A stretch of 9,010 bases of DNA from Porticoccaceae bacterium (lineage in GTDB: Bacteria > Pseudomonadota > Gammaproteobacteria > Pseudomonadales > Porticoccaceae), in NCBI GenBank assembly GCA_002591625.1, contig PCDB01000032.1, positions 17,471 through 26,480 on the forward strand, in the 5' to 3' direction. The notes below the pieces were generated by a model that saw only the letters and a list, made by a program, of their open reading frames with translations, did no database searches and had not been told where the DNA came from. Position numbers and translations under genes: made by a program. Below are positions 1-5,983 of this stretch, piece by piece (within the stretch, counting starts at the first letter, position 1; every line of letters starts with the position of its first letter).

Positions 1-285
1 GGTCCAGAGGGCTTTGCTCTCGTGCCCGAGGATCGCTATGCACAGATGGGTAATGTCTGGTTTCTTCCAAGCCCTGCAACATTAAGCAGTTGGATGCGCA
101 AATTAGGTTTTGTTGATATAAAGTTGGTTGACATCTCTGTCACCTCCATACATGAGCAAAGATCAACGGAATGGATGACATATCACTCCTTGAAGGATTT
201 TCTCCATCCAGATGGAAGCGGACGAACCATTGAAGGACATCCTCCACCCATGAGGGCCACTATAATCGCCGAAACTTCCTACTAA
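1..285 (+). CDS. cmoB: tRNA U34 carboxymethyltransferase CmoB, C-terminal part
   Basis: The reading frame is open from base 1, so the gene begins outside the window; the last 94 residues are present, ending in TAA. CmoB transfers a carboxymethyl group from carboxy-S-adenosylmethionine (made by CmoA) to 5-hydroxyuridine at position 34 of several tRNAs, giving 5-carboxymethoxyuridine, in the cytoplasm. Recognition rests on family-typical stretches: [16 protein letters not shown] near residues 9-24, a [13 protein letters not shown] segment, EQRSTEWM, and the closing [13 protein letters not shown]. The Arg in MRATII lies at the place of the Cx-SAM-contacting Arg315 of the E. coli enzyme (about 323 residues), as I recall that sequence. 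No frameshift or decay is seen. It is followed 77 bp later by a tRNA-Arg gene with its own promoter, so the two need not be co-transcribed. Confidence 0.92.
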   Translation, partial: GPEGFALVPEDRYAQMGNVWFLPSPATLSSWMRKLGFVDIKLVDISVTSIHEQRSTEWMTYHSLKDFLHPDGSGRTIEGHPPPMRATIIAETSY

Positions 286-311
286 CATCAGTTGTCGAGC
301 TCAAGGATATG

Positions 312-340
312 TTGACTAACGATGTCGCGTAACCTATAGT
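312..340 (+). promoter_or_regulatory. sigma-70 type promoter of tRNA-Arg
   Basis: TTGACT at 312-317 and TATAGT at 335-340 are separated by exactly 17 bases, a near-consensus sigma-70 promoter. A transcript would begin near 347, about 16 bases before the mature tRNA 5' end at 363. It lies between the cmoB stop and the tRNA, so the tRNA is probably transcribed independently. Confidence 0.75.
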
Positions 341-362
341 TTTTGGTCACTTAAAATCCTAC

Positions 363-439
363 GCACTCGTAGCTCAGCTGGATAGAGTACTCGGCTACGA
401 ACCGAGCGGTCGCAGGTTCGAATCCTGCCGAGTGCGCCA
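363..439 (+). tRNA. tRNA-Arg(ACG)
   Basis: This is a complete 77-nt cloverleaf with encoded CCA. The acceptor stem GCACTCG (363-369) pairs with CGAGTGC (429-435), followed by discriminator G436 and CCA at 437-439. The D arm contains AGCTCAGCTGG. The anticodon stem CTCGG/CCGAG (390-394/402-406) encloses the 7-nt loop CTACGAA, giving anticodon ACG at 397-399, which reads CGN arginine codons after A34 is deaminated to inosine. The T arm contains GGTTCGAATCC. Its 3' part recurs in degenerate form at 5937-5980, and its last ten stem and discriminator bases recur at 8408-8417, marking it as the likely target of integrations downstream. Confidence 0.97.
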
Positions 440-536
440 CTAACTTACTGATTTAATTGAATAAAAAAATAAATTAAATTTTTTCGACTTTTTGTTCGGC
501 AATTTGTGCGGCAACTGAAAAAACCTAGTGAAATAA
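428..536 (+). repeat. direct repeat, left copy (tRNA 3' tip plus downstream spacer)
   Basis: The stretch from CCGAGTGCGC at the tRNA 3' end through the terminator-like hairpin to AACCTAGTGAAATAA (522-536) recurs in the same orientation at 8408-8505. The copies share the long AT-rich hairpin block and the closing 15-bp AACCTAGTGAAATAA exactly. Between them the right copy lacks roughly 11 bases around the TTTGT-flanked CGGCAA segment. An internal 12-mer of this copy, TTTGTGCGGCAA (503-514), also occurs at 5884-5895, just before the tRNA remnant. The repeat stops six bases before the PEP-utilising-enzyme remnant. Confidence 0.8.
451..484 (+). terminator. AT-rich hairpin with T run after tRNA-Arg
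   Basis: ATTTAATT (451-458) pairs perfectly with AATTAAAT (472-479) around a 13-nt loop and is followed by T's to 484. It sits 12 bases after the tRNA CCA end, the position of a Rho-independent terminator. The stem has no G-C pairs, so it would be weak. The copy at 8431-8459 keeps both stem arms but lacks the T run. Confidence 0.45.
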
Positions 537-541
537 CATAC

Positions 542-764
542 TTAAGCTTTTTGTCGAAGAGCCGGCTCTATTGAATTAAAGAAAGCTTCATTGCGTTCTG
601 CATTTTCAAAGAATTGCTCAGTCGCTTTTCTTGATCCCTCGCCGGCCGGCCGGCACATCAAATCCTGCACTCGTCATACTGGCGAGGGACTGGCCCTTAC
701 TGCCAACCAGGTCCAATGTGGTCCCGGTAGTATCAAGGGAAAGCATGTGAGCACCAGGCTTCAT
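542..764 (-). pseudogene. N-terminal remnant of a PEP-utilising enzyme (PPDK / rifampin phosphotransferase type)
   Basis: Reading down from an ATG at 764, residues 17-40 give LDLVGSKGQSLASMTSAGF then DVPAG. This matches the start of the ATP-binding PPDK_N domain, whose usual form is LVGGKGxSLAxM..AGxxVPxGF. That frame stops at TGA 620-618. Shifting one base at 640 continues the homology: EGSRKATEQFFENAERNEAF and on to TAA at 544-542. Counting from the Gly of VPAG, the Ser, Ala and Phe at +4, +7 and +11 fit the family's GFxxTTxAxxxF spacing. Only about 75 residues of a normally far longer protein remain, so it is frameshifted and truncated. It follows the last sulfatase by 92 bp on the same strand. 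KG rather than KN after the glycines argues against classical PEP synthase; the exact subfamily is open. Confidence 0.65.
641..654. repeat. 14-bp GC palindrome at the frameshift of the remnant gene
   Basis: GCCGGCCGGCCGGC is a perfect palindrome built of iterated CCGG units. It sits exactly where the PEP-utilising-enzyme remnant changes frame, so slippage in this tract is a natural cause of the frameshift. A 9-bp inverted repeat, TCCCTCGCC just before and overlapping it and GGCGAGGGA about 45 bases later, could fold over it. Confidence 0.6.
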
Positions 765-856
765 TTTTTTCTCTAATTAAACGCAGATGAGACCTGGGTT
801 TTATTGAAGCCAAGGCCATCTCGAATGTGGTTCCAATGCTCTTTGTAGGGATCTGA

Positions 857-2326
857 TCAAAACACCCACTCAATCGGGACATCATCCACCGAGAGTTCCG
901 ACATGGTCTTGCTGCTAAGGGCCGGCCAGGCAGGGTCAGTGTTATGACTATTCCATTTCTGGTATTGCTCTGTCAGTTGTCTGATCTTTTTCGGGTGACT
1001 CCCGGCAAGGTTGTTTTTCTCACCGATATCTTTGGACAAGTCGTACAGCCAATAGCGGTCTGCCGCAAAGGTTAGCTTCCAGTTACCTGAACGCACTGCC
1101 CAGTTGGGACCCTGACGCCAGAACAAACTTTCATGGGGCGGTGTGCCTGCCGATTCCTTCAGGTAGGGCAGCAAATCTACACCCTCCAGCTTTCGGTCTT
1201 GGGCCAACTCAGCACCTGCTGCCGCCAGAGTTGTTGGAAATACATCCAATGTACTGACGGGATGACTATAGAAGAGACCTGGAGGGATATTCTCTGGCCA
1301 CTTCACGACGAAGGGTACTCGGTTGCCTCCCTCAAACAATGAATGTTTCCCCAACCGAAGCGGAGCGTTGCTGACACCATCAGCACCCGCGCCATTATCA
1401 CTGATGAAAAACACCAAAGTTCTATCCTCAAGGCCGTTTGCCTCCAGGGCGTTCAACACCAAGACAATACCATCATCTAGCGAGGCAGTCATAGCGGTTA
1501 GTATCCTAATTTTCTCATCCTCGATATCTGCAAACTGATCATAGTATTCCCTCGGTACCTGCAGGGGATAGTGAACGGCGGTATAGGGCAAATACAGAAA
1601 GAAAGGTTCATCTCGGTGCCTGCTGATAAAGTCGACAGCTTCGCGTGAAAATGCATGAGTCAAGTAACTATCCTCCTGAACGTAATTCGTTCCTCGCATC
1701 AGCAGCGGTGCACCTGGTTCAAAGAAGAACGCTTTAATGACACTCCAGAATGACAACGTGAGATCATCAGGAGAATAGCTCAATAGAGGCAGCTCCATCC
1801 CCCAAAGAGTTTGTATAACCATATCCTCTCGAGCGTGATCGGCGTAGCTGGTTGCCGCACCCAGCAAACCAAAGAACTCGTCGAACCCTCTGTTAAGAGG
1901 ATGAAACTGCTCGTTGTGTCCTAGGTGCCACTTGCCCACCATACCTGTAACGTAGCCAGCTTCTTTCAGCGCATCGGCCAACGTGACCTCTCCAACCGGC
2001 AGGCCGCCGTTACCGTCTACCGCTCCCTCAGGCAAATAATCATGTCCAAAACGCTGCTGGCCCCGACCGGTCAGCATGCCTGCCCTTGACGGCGAACACA
2101 CCGGACTGGTGACATAGCCGTCGGTGAACCGTGCACCTTCATCAGCCAGCTTCTGGATATTCGGTGTCGGTGCCTCACATCCGTAGAGCCCACTGGCGCA
2201 ATAACCTAGATCATCGACAAAGATGAGTACAACGTTCGGAGGGTTCTGGTCTTCACCGAATGCGTGCATCGCAAAGGTGAAAAACAGCATCGCTCTGACC
2301 CCTACCCCGATGGCTACCCTATGCAC
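857..2326 (-). CDS. exported S1-family sulfatase (arylsulfatase-like)
   Basis: A 489-residue alkaline-phosphatase-fold sulfatase (Pfam Sulfatase) that hydrolyses sulfate esters using a formylglycine made from Cys77. Visible active-site elements are the metal ligands Asp38-Asp39 (FVDDLGY), the signature CSPSRAGMLTG at 77-87 with Arg81, GKWHLG at 131-136 (Lys132, His134), His252 in AVHYP, SDNG at 309-312 (Asp310, Asn311), and Lys327 followed by EGGNRVPF. No catalytic residue appears to be missing. The start is GTG at 2326; residues 1-24 then form a Sec signal with a hydrophobic LFFTFAMHAFG stretch. An internal ATG at 2290 has an AGGGG nearby but would leave a signal without a basic N-end, so I prefer GTG. 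Residues 176-210 are unusually hydrophobic, perhaps a lid over the active site. It begins 36 bp after the Tat sulfatase stop, so it is probably in the same operon. The substrate cannot be read from the sequence. Confidence 0.93.
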   Translation of the reverse strand: MHRVAIGVGVRAMLFFTFAMHAFGEDQNPPNVVLIFVDDLGYCASGLYGCEAPTPNIQKLADEGARFTDGYVTSPVCSPSRAGMLTGRGQQRFGHDYLPEGAVDGNGGLPVGEVTLADALKEAGYVTGMVGKWHLGHNEQFHPLNRGFDEFFGLLGAATSYADHAREDMVIQTLWGMELPLLSYSPDDLTLSFWSVIKAFFFEPGAPLLMRGTNYVQEDSYLTHAFSREAVDFISRHRDEPFFLYLPYTAVHYPLQVPREYYDQFADIEDEKIRILTAMTASLDDGIVLVLNALEANGLEDRTLVFFISDNGAGADGVSNAPLRLGKHSLFEGGNRVPFVVKWPENIPPGLFYSHPVSTLDVFPTTLAAAGAELAQDRKLEGVDLLPYLKESAGTPPHESLFWRQGPNWAVRSGNWKLTFAADRYWLYDLSKDIGEKNNLAGSHPKKIRQLTEQYQKWNSHNTDPAWPALSSKTMSELSVDDVPIEWVF

Positions 2327-2362
2327 AATTACTCACTTTTCCATCTACCTAATCTCATATCG

Positions 2363-3790
2363 TCAGACACTACCATACCCATACAAACGTAACAGCAAGT
2401 TCCGCTCGCGGCGGTATATTTTCTTCCCCTCAGAAGGCATTGAATCCAGCACTGCTTGTAGCTTAGCTCTTGGCTTTTCACCACCCTCTGTAATCGGATT
2501 TTCTTCGAGTGTATCGTTAGGGATGTCATATAAGCGACCGTCATTGTATAGTTTCCAACGCTGATCTCTGGCAAAGATGACCGCGTCAGGCTCCAGGCCA
2601 GGGATGGCATCATTGTAGGAATAGATCCAGTCTCTCGGCGTGCCTTGCTTACCGCGTAGCTGAGGCGCAAAACTAACACCATCGAGAATATCACCTCTGG
2701 GCAGTGCGGCCCCCGTCATGGCAGCCATGGTTGGCATCACGTCGCTAAAGTCGACTATATCATCCGTCACTTCGCCCGCTGGTACGGTGCCAGGCATATT
2801 AGCTACCAGTGCAACCCGTGTCCCGGCATCCGTCGTTTTACCTTTACCACCCTCAATACTTACGCCGTTCAGCTCAGATACCGCACCGCCCTTACTCCCC
2901 CCGGGAGAACCGTTATCACCCGTAAACAGAATCAATGTATTCTCACGAACACCCAAATCTTCCAGCTTATCCACGATCTGACCCACCAGAGTGTCCATAT
3001 AGGTCACCATGTCTTCGAACTTCTGCTGCTCAGGAATGAATGCCTCATCGAGCCACCTCATCGCGGGATGGAATATAAAATCGGTGCAGATTTTTGGACC
3101 AGAGGTCTCTCTGCTCTCTGGCGTGGTAACAAAAGGCACATGGGTCAGCATCATCGGGTAGTAGGCAAAGAAGGGTTTGTCCCGATTCTTCTCGATAAAA
3201 TCGCAGATAAAATCGGTGCAGATTTTTGGACCAAATGCATCCTCATCATCAAAGGAGGTCATCTTGCCATTGACCCTGAACTGCGGCTGCCAGTAGCGCT
3301 CACCTCCCTCTTTCACCCGCCACAAACAATGTTCATCAAAGCCTGCATCCAGCGGAAGCGTTCCTTTCCCCGCAAGCTCGGGCGCGAATGTTCCCTCTCC
3401 GTAAAGCTGCCACTTACCGGCGACACAGGTGGCGTAACCCGCATCTTTCATCATGTGACCAAAGGTTTTTTCTTCCGGGTCAAGCACATCCCAGTAAACA
3501 TAATTTCGAACGTTGGATTTACCGGTCATTATTTTGACTCGACTGGGGCAACAAAGTGGCTGGGAGTAACAGTGATTGAATCGCAGGCCTGTTTCTGCTA
3601 ACTCGTCAATACGTGGTGTCTTGTATTGTTCTGATCCGTAACAGCCAAAGGTCTCGTAGCCTGTGTCATCTGACATAATCAGTATGATATTGGTGTGTTT
3701 ACCTCTAGCTGCCTGAGTCAGGTCAAGAGGAACCAGCGGAGCGGCGGCTCCAGCGCCCAAAATCTTAATAAAACTACGTCGGTTGATCAT
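2363..3790 (-). CDS. Tat-exported sulfatase with an internal 9-residue duplication
   Basis: A 475-residue sulfatase of the alkaline-phosphatase fold. The N-terminus MINRRSFIKILGAGAAA is a twin-arginine (Tat) signal, so this enzyme would cross the membrane already folded, unlike its two Sec-type neighbours. Active-site elements: Asp41-Asp42 (MSDDTGY), CCPSR at 80-84 with Cys80 as the formylglycine precursor and Arg84, GKWQL at 125-129 (Gln where many sulfatases have His), His217 in THVPF, GDNG at 291-294, and Lys318 before DAGTRVA, which replaces the common EGGxRVP. The nonapeptide GPKICTDFI appears at 187-195, where it leads naturally into CDFIEKNRDKPFF, and again at 231-239 in a loop-like region; the DNA copies are identical over 27 bp. 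The ATG at 3790 is fixed by an in-frame TAA six bases before it; only a weak GGAT precedes it. It lies 89 bp after the small secreted ORF. Confidence 0.93.
   Translation of the reverse strand: MINRRSFIKILGAGAAAPLVPLDLTQAARGKHTNIILIMSDDTGYETFGCYGSEQYKTPRIDELAETGLRFNHCYSQPLCCPSRVKIMTGKSNVRNYVYWDVLDPEEKTFGHMMKDAGYATCVAGKWQLYGEGTFAPELAGKGTLPLDAGFDEHCLWRVKEGGERYWQPQFRVNGKMTSFDDEDAFGPKICTDFICDFIEKNRDKPFFAYYPMMLTHVPFVTTPESRETSGPKICTDFIFHPAMRWLDEAFIPEQQKFEDMVTYMDTLVGQIVDKLEDLGVRENTLILFTGDNGSPGGSKGGAVSELNGVSIEGGKGKTTDAGTRVALVANMPGTVPAGEVTDDIVDFSDVMPTMAAMTGAALPRGDILDGVSFAPQLRGKQGTPRDWIYSYNDAIPGLEPDAVIFARDQRWKLYNDGRLYDIPNDTLEENPITEGGEKPRAKLQAVLDSMPSEGKKIYRRERNLLLRLYGYGSV
3075..3101. repeat. 27-bp in-frame direct repeat, extra copy
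   Basis: The 27 bases beginning ATAAAATCGGTGCAG and ending TTTTTGGACCA are identical to 3207-3233, 132 bp away (44 codons). Both encode GPKICTDFI on the minus strand. This copy (residues 231-239) is judged the newcomer, because the other sits in a family-typical context. Confidence 0.9.
3207..3233. repeat. 27-bp in-frame direct repeat, probable original copy
   Basis: This is identical to 3075-3101 and encodes residues 187-195 of the Tat sulfatase, in the run FGPKICTDFICDFIEKN. It is preceded by a short imperfect repeat of its own edge (GATAAAATCGCA before GATAAAATCGGT), which could have favoured slippage or misalignment. Confidence 0.9.
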
Positions 3791-3879
3791 GGATTATCCA
3801 CAAAGTTACACTGTTCGCTACCCTCATATCACCCTCACCTCTGTCCTTTAGAAGCATACAATCATGCGTGCTCAACCGG

Positions 3880-4077
3880 TCAGTTCTCAAACAATATCGA
3901 GAAAGGAGCGCCGACGATGACTTCTCCCCGTGTTGTTGCTAGTAATACATCGACTAACGCGGGTAGTTCGAACAAATCGGCAAGCAAGTCGGTCAGTTTC
4001 TTCTGTTCTTTAGCCGCAAGGAGCTGCTCTGCTATAGCAGGCTGTACAATGGCTAAAAATAATATGAGGCGTTTCAT
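3880..4077 (-). CDS. small secreted protein of unknown function, coupled to sulfatase
   Basis: A 65-residue ORF I do not recognise. It starts at ATG 4077-4075, overlapping the TGA of the upstream sulfatase (ATGA), the classic arrangement for translational coupling. The N-terminus MKRLILFLAIVQPAIA is a good Sec signal with likely cleavage after AIA, leaving about 49 residues. The mature part starts with a charged helix-like stretch (EQLLAAKEQKKLTDLLADLF), followed by a hydrophobic VDVLLATTRGEVIVGAPF segment. There are no Cys residues and no lipobox. No strong Shine-Dalgarno site precedes it, which fits coupling. It lies 89 bp before the Tat sulfatase on the same strand. It could be a genuine accessory peptide of the sulfatases or the truncated start of a longer lost gene; the coupling and the clean signal peptide favour a real gene. 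Confidence 0.6.
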   Translation of the reverse strand: MKRLILFLAIVQPAIAEQLLAAKEQKKLTDLLADLFELPALVDVLLATTRGEVIVGAPFSILFEN

Positions 4078-5699
4078 TTACGAAACTCGGAGCTCTTCAA
4101 CCAATCTGGCGGGAACCGGTCGGTTATTTCCCGCATGGCCCCAGAGGATCTGGGATATTGTCCCTTATCATCCGTGTCAGCAATCCAATACAGTAATGCT
4201 TTGCGCATCTTAGTTAACTGTTTTTGATAGGCAGGATCTGCAGCAAGATTGTTCACTTCATCCGGATCACTCTTCAGATCATAAAGCTCCTCTGCAACCC
4301 TCCCGCTATAGGGTGCCATCTGAGCCCCTTGAAGCTTCCCTCCATCTGCCATGCGGCGCATAGCCATCAGGCTGGTGGTCGTTCCGTCCGGGTCTCGCAT
4401 TTTAGCGACCATTTCATATGCCCCCCAATTGAACAGCGGTCGGTCCAACTTAAAGTTTCTGATATAGTGGAACTGTTCACCCATGACAGAACGGGCCCTG
4501 TCGATCACGTTGCCCCAGCGGTCTGAAGATGAATAGATGTAATCCCGGTGATAGTCCTTGCCAAAGATATCTTTGGCATCCATGAATTCGGGGATCTCGA
4601 TCCCGGCAAGCCCTAACGTGGTTGCTGCAAGATCCATCAGGTTGACCAGATCACTTCTTCTTCCCGACTCAATGATATCCATGCCGGGTGCTGCGATGAT
4701 AAATGGAATATGCAAACCTTCTTTATAAACGTATCCCTTACTTCTGGGCAGATCCGAGCCATGGTCGCTGTAGAGAATAAACACGGTGTTTCCCCACAGT
4801 CCTTCATCTTTAAACTGCTGTACTAATTCCCCAACCTTATGGTCAGTGCGCTGGACGGAATTGTAGTGATCGACAATGTGTTGCCGAACCTGAGGGATGT
4901 CCGGATACTGTGCCGGTACCCTGACGTCTGCGGGATCCACCGGCTCCAAACCGAACGAGCGAAGCTGCTCGTTTATCTTGTCGACACTCTTACCCCCGGG
5001 AATGGACAGCTGTCCGAAGAATGGGCCTTCTTTGACGTCACGCCAAGACCCGGTGCCACGCAACCCTTTGTAGTTGACTGCAGTCGTACCTTTGTCCTTA
5101 TCAAGCTCTGCCAACATTTCAGCTGCTTTCTCGGCGGTGAAACCCATTTCCATGAGTTGTTTCTTGCTCACCTCTTTGTTACCCCCTTTTTTGCCGTCAC
5201 TTTTCCTTGCCTCGTCGTCACGGCTACCCGGTGAATAAGGGTGCAGCGGATTACCAAACGAATAAAGATCGCGCCGATCATAGACAAAGTTATAGTCGTC
5301 CTTGTGCGCATTGAAGGTTTCATAGCCTGCCTGGCGCATCAGCTCCGGCACTGTGGTAACCTCTTCAGGCAGATGAATCTGGTATTCGGGGACCCGTCCG
5401 GCACGCATATCGTGGGTGCCGGCGCGAATCGGATAGACGCCTGTAATCATGGCTGATCGGCTGGGTGCGCAAATAGGGCTTGCTGCATAAACGCGTTCAA
5501 AAACAACGCCCTCGTTCGCCAGAGCGTCCAGATTGGGTGTGCTAACCGTCTTGTCTCCATAAACGTTATACCAAGGAGACTGATCATCAATATCAATCCA
5601 CAGAATATTTGGTCGCTCAGAAAATGCGGACAGGGGCAGGGTCGCGAGAAGAAACGACAGCAGGGGTGCACGCAGTGAAAGTAGTGATGAACTCAACAT
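4074..5699 (-). CDS. Sec-exported sulfatase, first gene of the operon (heparan-sulfatase-like layout)
   Basis: A 541-residue sulfatase. Residues 1-27 form a Sec signal (hydrophobic LLSFLLATLPLSAFS, cleavage probably before ERPNIL). Active-site elements: Asp38-Asp39 in IDIDDQSPW, CAPSRSAMITG at 77-87 (Cys77 to formylglycine, Arg81), Lys133 in AHKDDYNF where others have GKWH, SDHG at 311-314 (Asp312, His313), and Lys326 before EGLHIPF. DHG, LPRSKGYVY and the KxDYNF form resemble N-sulfoglucosamine and heparan-type sulfatases more than arylsulfatases; this is a resemblance, not an assignment. The usual THxP histidine is not evident; LSIPGGKS occupies that region. A charged segment around 160-205 (KSDGKKGGNKEVSKK, then MGFTAEKAAEML) looks like an insertion. 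ATG 5699 is preceded only by a weak GGGATGG. Being farthest upstream on the minus strand, it would lead the operon. Confidence 0.93.
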   Translation of the reverse strand: MLSSSLLSLRAPLLSFLLATLPLSAFSERPNILWIDIDDQSPWYNVYGDKTVSTPNLDALANEGVVFERVYAASPICAPSRSAMITGVYPIRAGTHDMRAGRVPEYQIHLPEEVTTVPELMRQAGYETFNAHKDDYNFVYDRRDLYSFGNPLHPYSPGSRDDEARKSDGKKGGNKEVSKKQLMEMGFTAEKAAEMLAELDKDKGTTAVNYKGLRGTGSWRDVKEGPFFGQLSIPGGKSVDKINEQLRSFGLEPVDPADVRVPAQYPDIPQVRQHIVDHYNSVQRTDHKVGELVQQFKDEGLWGNTVFILYSDHGSDLPRSKGYVYKEGLHIPFIIAAPGMDIIESGRRSDLVNLMDLAATTLGLAGIEIPEFMDAKDIFGKDYHRDYIYSSSDRWGNVIDRARSVMGEQFHYIRNFKLDRPLFNWGAYEMVAKMRDPDGTTTSLMAMRRMADGGKLQGAQMAPYSGRVAEELYDLKSDPDEVNNLAADPAYQKQLTKMRKALLYWIADTDDKGQYPRSSGAMREITDRFPPDWLKSSEFRK

Positions 5700-5936
5700 C
5701 CATCCCGTCGTATGGGTTGTAATCTCGAACTGCCTTTACAATGCCTGCATGTCACATTCATAGTTAAAAGAGTCCCTTTGCGAACCGTTATGAAAGCATA
5801 ATTATTATTACATTTATATCTTGTTGGATGTTATAGCTAATTTGGGTTAAAAATAAAAGGTGATGTAAGCTTGGTGGATATATTTTGTGCGGCAAGTGCA
5901 AAGTTGATTTAACTAGTTTTTAATCAAAGAGCCAGA
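5700..5936. other. intergenic region upstream of the sulfatase operon
   Basis: No gene is seen here. It should hold the minus-strand operon promoter, but I find no convincing pair; the best weak candidate on the minus strand is TTAGCT, 16 bases, TATAAA (near 5841-5814). The stretch from about 5790 is AT-rich. TTTGTGCGGCAA at 5884-5895 matches the spacer after tRNA-Arg (503-514) exactly. Confidence 0.4.
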
Positions 5937-5980
5937 CTACGAACCGAGCGGTTGCAGGTTCGCTTCCTGCCGAGCGCGCA
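5937..5980 (+). pseudogene. tRNA-Arg 3' fragment, candidate attachment-site copy
   Basis: These 44 bases align with 395-439 of the intact tRNA-Arg, with four substitutions (411, 421, 422 and 433 in tRNA-gene coordinates) and one missing C in the terminal CCA. It begins exactly at the first base of the anticodon loop, keeps anticodon ACG and runs to the 3' end; no 5' half is present, so it cannot be a functional tRNA. The T loop is altered (TTCGCTT in place of TTCGAAT). A fragment spanning anticodon loop to 3' end is the typical crossover and identity block of tyrosine integrases that target tRNA genes. Its orientation matches the intact gene. Confidence 0.85.
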
Positions 5981-5983
5981 ATT

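Larger units (their letters stand above)
440..5980. mobile_element. inferred genomic island at tRNA-Arg carrying a sulfatase operon
   Basis: Boundaries are inferred from the duplicated tRNA 3' part: bases 395-439 of the intact tRNA gene, and 5937-5980, in the same orientation. In between lie a minus-strand operon of three sulfatases and a small secreted protein, and one decayed gene. No integrase, excisionase or transposase is present, so if this is an island it is a remnant, was mobilised in trans, or lost its recombinase. The alternative is a former tandem tRNA-Arg array with material inserted between copies; the 12-mer shared by 503-514 and 5884-5895 fits that reading. Confidence 0.5.

Noticed and set aside
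591..776. Plus-strand 61-codon ORF after the tRNA
   Set aside because: The opposite strand carries the PEP-utilising-enzyme relic with family-specific motifs; the plus-strand protein resembles nothing.
3068..3601. Long plus-strand ORF (177 codons) antisense to the Tat sulfatase
   Set aside because: It lies wholly within a gene with intact catalytic motifs on the other strand, has no signal or family resemblance and no ribosome-binding site; it is a shadow frame.
3695..4213. Plus-strand 172-codon ORF spanning the gap between sulfatases
   Set aside because: It crosses the ends of three minus-strand genes, including two signal-peptide starts; composition and lack of a start site indicate a shadow.
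5937..5980. Second functional tRNA-Arg
   Set aside because: The 5' acceptor, D arm and 5' anticodon stem are absent and the T loop is altered, so it cannot fold as a tRNA.
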